A DNA stretch of 8,708 nt from Bacteroidales bacterium UBA1237 (lineage in GTDB: Bacteria; Bacteroidota; Bacteroidia; Bacteroidales; UBA932), in NCBI GenBank assembly GCA_002308935.1, contig DBWN01000141.1:1-8708 (forward strand). The letters run 5' to 3'. Shown here one piece after another: positions 1 to 5,732 of this stretch (position 1 is its first letter; the number at the start of each line of letters is the position of its first letter). A program made the position numbers and the translations under genes. The notes under the pieces are model-generated. The model was not told where the DNA came from. It did not search any database and was given only the letters and a program-made list of their open reading frames with translations.

Positions 1-404
1 TGGGTCAGCATGTGGACCTCATCTATGATGAAGACGCTGTACTTTCCGACTTGAGGGGGGATCTGCACCTGGTCCATGAGCGCCTTGATGTCGTCGACTC
101 CGTTGTTGGAAGCGGCATCGAGTTCGTGGATGCAATAGGACCTCCCTTCCTGGAATGAGATGCATGACTCGCAGTGCCCGCATGGCTCCATGTTCTCTGA
201 AGGGTGCTCGCAGTTGATGATTTTGGCGAATATTCTCGCCGCACTGGTTTTTCCGACTCCTCTTGGACCGCAGAACAGGTACGCATGAGCGAGCTGGTTC
301 CTCATGATGGAGTTCTTCAGCGTTCTTGCGATATTGTCCTGGCCGATAAGGGACTCGAAAGAATCCGGGCGGTATTTTCTGGCTGATACTATATATTCTG
401 GCAT
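1..404 (-). CDS. dnaX: DNA polymerase III subunit gamma/tau, N-terminal part (cut by left edge)
   Basis: This is the clamp-loader ATPase of the replicative polymerase; it loads the beta sliding clamp onto primed DNA in the cytoplasm. Only the first 134 residues lie in the window, and the frame stays open to base 1. The protein begins MPEYIVSARKYRP, the typical DnaX N-terminus with its xARKxRP motif. The P-loop GPRGVGKT is at residues 46-53. Four cysteines (C65, C75, C78, C81) are spaced like the DnaX zinc module. The ELDAASNNGVDDI stretch is at 94-106, and the Walker B/DExx motif FIIDEVHML at 125-133. The ATG at 404-402 is chosen because it gives the expected distance to ARKYRP; the ATG at 424-422 is in another frame. 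No Shine-Dalgarno is visible, as is usual in Bacteroidota. It is divergent from the secreted-protein operon. Identity is very secure; whether a gamma frameshift product exists cannot be judged from this fragment. Confidence 0.97.
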   Translation of the reverse strand, partial: MPEYIVSARKYRPDSFESLIGQDNIARTLKNSIMRNQLAHAYLFCGPRGVGKTSAARIFAKIINCEHPSENMEPCGHCESCISFQEGRSYCIHELDAASNNGVDDIKALMDQVQIPPQVGKYSVFIIDEVHMLT

Positions 405-441
405 ATGGTTTTACCGGCTGTCATGGTCCGGGTATCAGATA

Positions 442-449
442 CAAAAATA
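442..449 (-). promoter_or_regulatory. Candidate -7 promoter element for dnaX
   Basis: Read on the minus strand this is TATTTTTG, matching the Bacteroidota -7 consensus TAnnTTTG. It lies 37 bp upstream of the dnaX ATG, giving a predicted leader of about 30 nt. I see no TTTG about 20 bp further upstream, so the -33 half is missing or degenerate. The motif is short and the region A+T-rich, so a chance match is possible. Confidence 0.4.
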
Positions 450-472
450 GAGATTATTTTTCAGTATTTCGC

Positions 473-480
473 TAACTTTG
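473..480 (+). promoter_or_regulatory. Candidate -7 promoter element for the secreted protein/M16/methyltransferase operon
   Basis: TAACTTTG matches the Bacteroidota -7 consensus TAnnTTTG and sits 38 bp before the ATG at 519, so transcription would start at about 485-488. The -33 TTTG is not evident at the expected spacing; bases 450-453 read GAGA. It lies 23 bp from the oppositely oriented dnaX element, so two divergent promoters appear to be packed into this 114-bp intergenic region. Confidence 0.45.
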
Positions 481-518
481 CACCCTAAAGGTCTTTTGTG
501 ACCTTCAGCTTATTGAAC

Positions 519-1346
519 ATGAGGAAGATTATCATATTATTGTCGCTTCTGTGCGTGAATGTCGCAGTTTTCGCTCAGGCGCAGATCACCACAAAAAAAG
601 AGAAGCTGTCCGACTTCACGATGAAGACCACGAAGATCGTCCTAACGGGGAACGAATTCCTGGACCAGTCAATCAGGGAGGCTGCCCGCAATTCCTGGAC
701 GATCTCCCCATACGAGGTCTGCAGCACTGAAGAGTTCAATTCCCTGATGAAGGATCCCAAGTATTACTTCCTGGTGGTTGTGCAGATGGGAGGCAAGTCA
801 TCCCTCTCGGGCATCTCGTATTTCACCCTGGTGAAAGGGACCCAGGATGCGAAAAGCCTTTCCGATATGCTTGAAGTGGTGAATTTCCCGATCTGTGCGG
901 CAGATGCCCCTTCCGGAAGGGAGGCGACGTTCCTTCCTGCGATCATGGATATAATACAAAGCTATGTTGAGAACTCCACGATACACGGTTTCAAGTCCCT
1001 CAAGGCTTCCAAGAGCATGAAGTCCGCATCCGGAATGTCCGTTTATTTCCTGGAAGACGATCTTGCATCGAATGTGGATGAGACGTTCAAGAAAAAGGTT
1101 TTCGGGAAGGGGATGCTTCTGGTTGATGAAGAAAGGCAGGACGACATAGCTATTGACGGGACAAGAAGTTCAATACTCAGTTATACGATTGCCCCGGCTT
1201 TCGCAGAAAAAGGTTCCGTGTGCTACCGCCTTCTCATTGACGCCAGGACGCATGAACTTTACTATTATAAGAAAGCCAAAGCAGGACAATTCGGCGGAGG
1301 TTTCACACGTGGGGAGTTGTCGGGATTCGCTTCGCGCGTAAAATGA
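519..1346 (+). CDS. Secreted protein of unknown function
   Basis: I do not recognise a characterised family. The 275-residue protein starts with a clear type I signal peptide: MRKI, a hydrophobic core (residues 4-18) and a likely cleavage site VFA|QA after A19. C12 lies in the hydrophobic core but L-L precedes it, so it is not a lipobox. The product should be periplasmic or exported. The mature part is soluble-looking and mixed alpha/beta, with no internal membrane segment and a glycine-rich C-terminal patch (GQFGGGFTRG). The NSWTISPYEVCSTEEF and YYFLVVVQ segments resemble, from memory, uncharacterised Bacteroidota secreted proteins. The ATG at 519 is preferred over an in-frame GTG at 498, because the seven residues it would add (MTFSLLN) push the signal peptide away from the N-terminus. 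It is first in a tight operon, 22 bp before the M16 peptidase. It could be a substrate or partner of neighbouring products, but nothing proves this. Confidence 0.85.
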   Translation: MRKIIILLSLLCVNVAVFAQAQITTKKEKLSDFTMKTTKIVLTGNEFLDQSIREAARNSWTISPYEVCSTEEFNSLMKDPKYYFLVVVQMGGKSSLSGISYFTLVKGTQDAKSLSDMLEVVNFPICAADAPSGREATFLPAIMDIIQSYVENSTIHGFKSLKASKSMKSASGMSVYFLEDDLASNVDETFKKKVFGKGMLLVDEERQDDIAIDGTRSSILSYTIAPAFAEKGSVCYRLLIDARTHELYYYKKAKAGQFGGGFTRGELSGFASRVK

Positions 1347-1356
1347 CGGTTTGTTT

Positions 1357-1362
1357 GAGGAG
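1357..1362 (+). promoter_or_regulatory. Shine-Dalgarno-like site before the M16 peptidase
   Basis: GAGGAG, followed by a 6-nt spacer and then ATG at 1369. This is unusual in a genome where the other genes show no such site, and it supports the ATG at 1369 over the in-frame TTG at 1351, which lies upstream of the site. Confidence 0.5.
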
Positions 1363-1368
1363 AGAGTA

Positions 1369-2595
1369 ATGCTTACAGGAATAGCGCCATGCGGCATGCA
1401 GTATGCCGTTCAGAAGGCCGGGAGCGCAGTGGCTTATTGCGCACTCGGAATAAAAGTCGGAACAAGGGACGAGGAGGGATTCCATAGCGGAATCGCCCAT
1501 TTCACAGAGCATACGATATTCAAGGGGACGAAGACCAAAAGCGCTTCCGTCATCAACGGATATCTGGACCGCCTTGGTGGAGAGCTTAACGCATATACGA
1601 CCAAGGAGGAAATCGTTCTCCATGCGACTGTCCTTAAGGAAGATTTCAAGAAAGCGGGTTCTCTTTTGCTGGAATTGGCATCCTCTTCGGTTTTCCCGGA
1701 AAGGGAGATAGAGACTGAAAGGGGAGTCGTCATAGATGAAATCCAGTCCTACAAGGACAGCCCTGCAGATGACGTGTATGACCGATTCGAAGAGAAGATA
1801 TTTGAGGGGCATGCCCTCTCAAATCCCATCCTCGGAACCGTACAGTCCGTGAAGAAGATAACATCAGATGAACTGAGGCGTTTCGTCGCACAGAAGTTCG
1901 TTCCGGGGCTGATGGCTTTGACGGTAGTCGCCCCCATTGAAGAGGAGATCCTCTCGAGAGAGGTCCTGAAGATGATTTCCAGATATTTCGGGCAGACTCC
2001 CTCACCTTTGCCGGAAAGGCGGCTTTCAACTCCTCTCATCAATAAATTCGATATACGTACGGACAAGAGGAATCATGAAGTCAATGCAGTGATAGGCGGG
2101 CTTGCCCCATCGCTCTATGAAGAAAAAGAGAGGTATGCCGCTATTCTCATGAGCAACATCCTCGCAGGGCCGGCTTCGAATTCCATTCTGAATTCCGTCT
2201 TACGCGAAAAGAACGGGTGGGTATATGCAGTAGAGACGTCTTATACCCAATACAGTGACTGCGGTATCCTTGCCGTGTGCCTGGGTTGCGACAAGTCAAA
2301 TCTGGACAAGTGTCTGACTGCCGTCCAGAAGGAAATTCTCCGTCTTCAGACCATCCCTCTTTCTGATGCAAAGCTTTCCGCTGCAAAGAAGCAGCTTCTC
2401 GGCCAACTTGCCATAAGCGGAGACAACGGAGAGTCACATTGCCTTTCCATGGGGAAGAATCTTCTGTCATTCGGCCGGATCAGTCCTAAGGGCGAAATCC
2501 GTTCGAAGATTGAGGCGATCACAGCACAGGACATCCTTGACGTGACGCTCAGGATCTTCAATCCTTCCGGAGTTTCACGTCTTATATTCCTTTAG
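1369..2595 (+). CDS. M16 family zinc metallopeptidase (pitrilysin/insulinase-like, single-unit M16B type)
   Basis: Predicted zinc endopeptidase of 408 residues. The inverted zinc motif HxxEH is intact as HFTEH at 44-48 (more usual is HFLEH), followed by FKGT. The third metal ligand is expected at E124 in ERGVVIDEI. The GG-NAYT segment at 70-77 and the DSPADD/NPILGT blocks at 130-157 are typical of bacterial M16 proteins such as Bacillus YmxG. The C-terminal half carries the conserved substrate-binding Arg/Tyr pair in LREKNGWVY (R279, Y286). So both M16 halves are present and the enzyme looks active. There is no signal peptide, so it should be cytoplasmic, unlike the larger secreted M16 proteins common in this phylum. 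It sits 22 bp after the secreted-protein gene and 12 bp before the methyltransferase, implying co-transcription. Substrate is unknown; M16B enzymes usually cut short unfolded peptides. Confidence 0.93.
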   Translation: MLTGIAPCGMQYAVQKAGSAVAYCALGIKVGTRDEEGFHSGIAHFTEHTIFKGTKTKSASVINGYLDRLGGELNAYTTKEEIVLHATVLKEDFKKAGSLLLELASSSVFPEREIETERGVVIDEIQSYKDSPADDVYDRFEEKIFEGHALSNPILGTVQSVKKITSDELRRFVAQKFVPGLMALTVVAPIEEEILSREVLKMISRYFGQTPSPLPERRLSTPLINKFDIRTDKRNHEVNAVIGGLAPSLYEEKERYAAILMSNILAGPASNSILNSVLREKNGWVYAVETSYTQYSDCGILAVCLGCDKSNLDKCLTAVQKEILRLQTIPLSDAKLSAAKKQLLGQLAISGDNGESHCLSMGKNLLSFGRISPKGEIRSKIEAITAQDILDVTLRIFNPSGVSRLIFL

Positions 2596-2607
2596 TCTTT
2601 TTTCATC

Positions 2608-3264
2608 ATGGAGTCTCCTCTTGACAAATATCTCCGTCTTCATTCGACCCCTCAGGGCGATGCCCTTTCATGGATAGAAAGGCAGACCAACATAAGGACC
2701 AATTTCCCTCAGATGCTTTCCGGAGCAGTACAGGGAAGGCTTCTTACTATGGTTGTCCAAATGATGGGCGCCAAACGGATTCTTGAGATAGGGTGCTTCA
2801 CCGGCTATTCTTCCGTCGCCATGGCGTCAGGCCTGTCTTCCGGTGGCCATATCGATACTCTTGAAATCAATGACGAACTTGAGGACCTTATACGTGAGGG
2901 CTTTTCAAAAGCCGGAGTGGAAAACCTCATAACCCTGCATATAGGTGATGCCAAGCAGACTCTCCGGAATCTTTCCTCATCAATCCGCTCCGGGGATATC
3001 CCCATGTATGATCTTGTATATATGGATGCCAACAAGAGGGAATACTGCGATTATTATTCAGAAGTCATTGAGATGGTAAGACCTGGAGGGATAATCCTTG
3101 CAGATGATGTCCTTTGGGACGGGAAACTCCTGGGTGACAGTCTTCCTGTAGACCGCCAGACAAGGGGAATCGCCCAATTCAATGACATGGTCGCTTCAGA
3201 CCCGAGGGTTGAGGTTGTAATCCTTCCGATAAGGGACGGGCTGAGCATCATCCGTAAGAAGTGA
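2608..3264 (+). CDS. SAM-dependent O-methyltransferase (COMT/caffeoyl-CoA OMT-like, Methyltransf_3)
   Basis: Class I Rossmann-fold methyltransferase of 218 residues, close to the usual length of this family. Motif I, ILEIGCFTGYSS, is at 58-69 and binds SAM. E86 in DTLEIND is the expected ribose-binding acidic residue, and D114 in HIGDA the adenine-proximal one. The metal/catalytic region reads YMDANKREY at 138-146 (D140, K143), then PGGIILADDVLWDG at 159-172. In catechol O-methyltransferase-type enzymes the Mg2+ ligands are Asp, Asp, Asn; here the third position appears to be D167 rather than Asn (usually DN-V-LW). Substrate cannot be read from sequence; bacterial members act on catechol-like or other small hydroxylated molecules. 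No Shine-Dalgarno is seen; the ATG gives the expected N-terminus. It is the last gene of the operon, 21 bp before a terminator hairpin. Confidence 0.92.
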   Translation: MESPLDKYLRLHSTPQGDALSWIERQTNIRTNFPQMLSGAVQGRLLTMVVQMMGAKRILEIGCFTGYSSVAMASGLSSGGHIDTLEINDELEDLIREGFSKAGVENLITLHIGDAKQTLRNLSSSIRSGDIPMYDLVYMDANKREYCDYYSEVIEMVRPGGIILADDVLWDGKLLGDSLPVDRQTRGIAQFNDMVASDPRVEVVILPIRDGLSIIRKK

Positions 3265-3284
3265 CAAAAACAGGGATAACAAAA

Positions 3285-3318
3285 GAAAGGGGCGACTCAA
3301 ATGCGAGCCGTCCCTTTT
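3285..3318. terminator. Probable bidirectional terminator between convergent genes
   Basis: A 13-bp imperfect stem (3286-3298 with 3305-3317) closes a 6-nt loop; two positions are wobble or mismatch depending on strand. The outer ends are A-rich on the left (AAAAGAAA) and T-rich on the right (TTTT at 3315-3318), so each strand's transcript gets a short U-rich tail. It lies between the stop codons of the methyltransferase (3264) and the alpha-galactosidase (3345), which converge here. Confidence 0.7.
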
Positions 3319-3344
3319 CAGAATTATTCCCGGAGAGAGATCCG

Positions 3345-5588
3345 TCAGTCCGCTTCCAGCACCAGTACGTGGCTTGAATATCCTTGGAGAGAGAATTTCT
3401 CCAAATAGTTGTCCGGATATGAAGGGATGTCCAGGCCGTTCTCCATAAGGAATTTTCCGGAGAAGGTCTTCCCCTCGAACGGGAGTGAGACGTTCGAGAG
3501 CTTGTCAATTTCTCGGACAGTGTAATTCCGGTCAGGATCCAGCCCGGCCATTTTCACTCTCGGAAGATGCTGGTCGTAATAATGGTCTGTCTTCCACCAG
3601 AAGAATACTGCCCTGTCTTTCGATTGGTCGCAGTACATAAGTGACGCGAGACCTTTTCTGTCGTATGGAGAAAGTAGCCTGTAGAGGTCACCGAACTGGA
3701 TTGTCGGGCGGATCTGTTTGTATTCTGAAATGGCTTTCTGGCAGAATTTTATCTGGTCTTCAGTCATGTCCTTGGGCTGGAGTTCCATGCCGAGCCTGCC
3801 GCTCATAGCCACATCGATCCTGAATTTGAGGGGAGTTACTCTCATGTTGGTGTGGTTGGGGACGGTGCTGATATGTGAAGCCATCGCAATCGAGGGGAAG
3901 AAATATGATGTTCCCCATTGCATGTATATTCTTTGCAGGGCATCGGTGTTGTCGCTTACCCAGAATTCATCGAACCAGGGAAGGACCCCGTAGTTAGCCC
4001 TTCCTCCACCGCTGGCGCAAGCCTGTATGGTGAGGCCAGGATATTTGGCCCTGACCCTGTCACATACCTTCTCGAACCCCCTGTGGTATTCTATATTGAG
4101 CTTGCTCTGCTCATCTTTGGGAAGGTAGTTGCTTCCGTGGCTTTGGACTGACATGTTCGCATCCCATTTTATGTAATCTATTCCGGGATATTTCGTCATA
4201 AGGTCGTCAACTATCCCGAATACGAAATCCTGTACGGCAGGGTTGCCGAGGTCGAGGACCAGTTGTGTGCCGCCCCTTCCTTGTGAGAGTTCCCTTCCAG
4301 GTGCGTTTATCACCCAATCAGGATGCTTTTCGTAAAGTTCCGATACGCTGTTGGCCATTTCCGGCTCAATCCATATTCCGAACTTTATCTTGTGGGAATC
4401 CGCCGCGTCCACAAGCCACTGGATGCCGTGAGGCAGTTTGCTTTCATCCACCTGCCAGTCGCCAAGTGAACTGTTGTCGGTCTTTCTGGGATATTTCACC
4501 CCGAACCATCCGTCATCCATGACGAAAAGCTCTCCTCCCATCATGGCTATGTCTCCCATCATCTTGTCCATGGTAGGCTCATTGATGTTGAAGTACACAC
4601 CTTCCCAACTGTTGAGAAGGATCTTCCTCTCCTTGTCTCCGTGGGCCAGTTTATGGGCTCTTGCCCAACGGTGGAAGTTCCTTGATGCTCCGCTCAATCC
4701 TTCGGAAGAGAACGTGAGAGCCAGCTCGGGAGTGGTGAAAGATTCTCCTTTTTTGAGTGGATACTCACTGTTGTCGGGGTTGATTCCGGCAATGAAATGA
4801 TGGTAATCGCTGTCATTTGTGATCACCTCAAGGTGATAGTTCCCGCTGTAGCAAAGAGCTGCTCCTATGACATCTCCGCTGTTTTCTGAAGGTTTCCCGT
4901 CAAGAGAGAACATGATCTCCGAGTGGCTGGTTTGGGCATTCCTTACCCCGTCCTTGTTCTCTATTTTGAGAGTGCCCGGAAGCAGTTCCTCCTGGATAAG
5001 CCCCGTTTCATTCGCCCATGTTCCGGTAAAGTGGCTTGCCCAGACTTCACCCCTTCTGATCGGAAGGTATCCTGAATCAAACTTTCTGAGAATGACCGTG
5101 CCTTTCGTATTATTGGAGATTTCAGTCCATGTCTCGATCATGTCGACATCTTTGAATGCCTTGTAGAAGACTTTCACAGTGATGGGATAAACCTTGTCCT
5201 TCAACACAAAGGTCGTCAGTACCGCATCCTCGGCTGCATTGTAGCCGTTCGAGGGTGTATGGATATCCTTTTGGGTGAAACTGTCCAATACCATCTCCAG
5301 AGCCATGCTTCCATCAGGAAGAGTGACCGCCAGGGCGTCCATCACGATGTTTCCGTGGCCATATACCGGATATGCGTCATGGGAACGGAATCCGGATTCC
5401 TGCAAAAGGGAGGTCTCCGCCGCTGAAAGGCTTTTACCGAAATAAAGGATCTTCAGGTGTTCCCCTTTTACTGCTTCGAGTACTATTGAAGTGCCAGGTG
5501 TTGCAACTGATACTTTCTCCGCACGGGAGAGAAGCGGAGTGGCTACCAAAAGTAAAGAAATAAGGACTGTCTTGAAGGATGGTTTCAT
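3345..5588 (-). CDS. Secreted GH36 alpha-galactosidase
   Basis: Predicted retaining alpha-galactosidase that removes terminal alpha-1,6-linked galactose from raffinose-type sugars or galactomannan fragments. The protein has 747 residues, in the normal range for bacterial GH36 tetrameric enzymes. A signal peptide occupies residues 1-23 (cleavage SRA|EK), with no lipobox, so it is probably periplasmic. An N-terminal beta-sandwich domain (about 25-300) is followed by the TIM barrel: FVMDDGWFG with D358/D359, GIWIEPEM at 404-411, nucleophile D476 in YIKWDANM, CASGGGR at 524-530, and acid/base D546 in VSDNTD. The 70-residue spacing of the two catalytic aspartates matches Geobacillus AgaA. A C-terminal beta domain follows (about 660-747). 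The ATG at 5588 is preferred over an in-frame ATG at 5645 because the latter lies inside the promoter and would put 19 charged residues before the signal peptide. It is monocistronic: own promoter upstream, terminator downstream. No SusC/D transporter is present in the window. Confidence 0.95.
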   Translation of the reverse strand: MKPSFKTVLISLLLVATPLLSRAEKVSVATPGTSIVLEAVKGEHLKILYFGKSLSAAETSLLQESGFRSHDAYPVYGHGNIVMDALAVTLPDGSMALEMVLDSFTQKDIHTPSNGYNAAEDAVLTTFVLKDKVYPITVKVFYKAFKDVDMIETWTEISNNTKGTVILRKFDSGYLPIRRGEVWASHFTGTWANETGLIQEELLPGTLKIENKDGVRNAQTSHSEIMFSLDGKPSENSGDVIGAALCYSGNYHLEVITNDSDYHHFIAGINPDNSEYPLKKGESFTTPELALTFSSEGLSGASRNFHRWARAHKLAHGDKERKILLNSWEGVYFNINEPTMDKMMGDIAMMGGELFVMDDGWFGVKYPRKTDNSSLGDWQVDESKLPHGIQWLVDAADSHKIKFGIWIEPEMANSVSELYEKHPDWVINAPGRELSQGRGGTQLVLDLGNPAVQDFVFGIVDDLMTKYPGIDYIKWDANMSVQSHGSNYLPKDEQSKLNIEYHRGFEKVCDRVRAKYPGLTIQACASGGGRANYGVLPWFDEFWVSDNTDALQRIYMQWGTSYFFPSIAMASHISTVPNHTNMRVTPLKFRIDVAMSGRLGMELQPKDMTEDQIKFCQKAISEYKQIRPTIQFGDLYRLLSPYDRKGLASLMYCDQSKDRAVFFWWKTDHYYDQHLPRVKMAGLDPDRNYTVREIDKLSNVSLPFEGKTFSGKFLMENGLDIPSYPDNYLEKFSLQGYSSHVLVLEAD

Positions 5589-5615
5589 GGTGATGTCATT
5601 ATGGGGTTTGACAGA

Positions 5616-5646
5616 CAAATATAGTTTTTCCCTTCCACTCCTCAAA
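5616..5646 (-). promoter_or_regulatory. Bacteroidota sigma-ABfr-type promoter of the alpha-galactosidase
   Basis: On the minus strand TTTG (5646-5643) is followed after 19 bp by TATATTTG (5623-5616). This is a full match to the -33 TTTG / -7 TAnnTTTG consensus with the accepted spacing. Transcription would start near 5611, giving a leader of about 20-25 nt to the ATG at 5588. It also rules against the upstream in-frame ATG at 5645. Confidence 0.75.
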
Positions 5647-5670
5647 CACTTGCCGTTGGATATGTGAGCG

Positions 5671-5682
5671 GTTTCCGGAAAC
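5671..5682. promoter_or_regulatory. 12-bp perfect palindrome, candidate operator for the alpha-galactosidase
   Basis: GTTTCCGGAAAC is its own reverse complement. Its centre is about 65 bp upstream of the predicted alpha-galactosidase start site, where class I activators usually bind. It is separate from the terminator hairpin at 5690-5708. As RNA it would make only a 4-bp stem with a minimal loop, so a DNA-binding site is more plausible than a terminator. The cognate regulator is unknown. Confidence 0.4.
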
Positions 5683-5684
5683 GG

Positions 5685-5708
5685 AAAATCCCCACCATGA
5701 CGGCGGGG
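5685..5708 (-). terminator. Intrinsic terminator of the response regulator gene
   Basis: On the minus strand CCCCGCC, a 5-nt loop and GGTGGGG form a 7-bp stem (one G-U pair) spanning 5708-5690, followed by A then TTTT (5689-5685). It begins 24 nt after the response regulator stop codon and separates that gene from the alpha-galactosidase promoter. Confidence 0.65.
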
Positions 5709-5732
5709 AGCGGTATGATTGTCTATGATCTC

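Noticed and set aside
498..518. In-frame GTG start for the secreted protein
   Set aside because: It would place seven extra residues before the signal peptide and start only about 12 nt from the predicted transcription start; the ATG at 519 gives a standard signal peptide.
1303..1812. 169-codon open frame antisense to the start of the M16 peptidase gene
   Set aside because: It overlaps a motif-bearing gene on the other strand and has no recognisable protein features.
5646..5732. Frameshifted remains of a helix-turn-helix after the response regulator stop
   Set aside because: Only 87 bp are available and they hold a terminator, a palindrome and non-coding sequence; a Fis domain needs about 130 bp or more.
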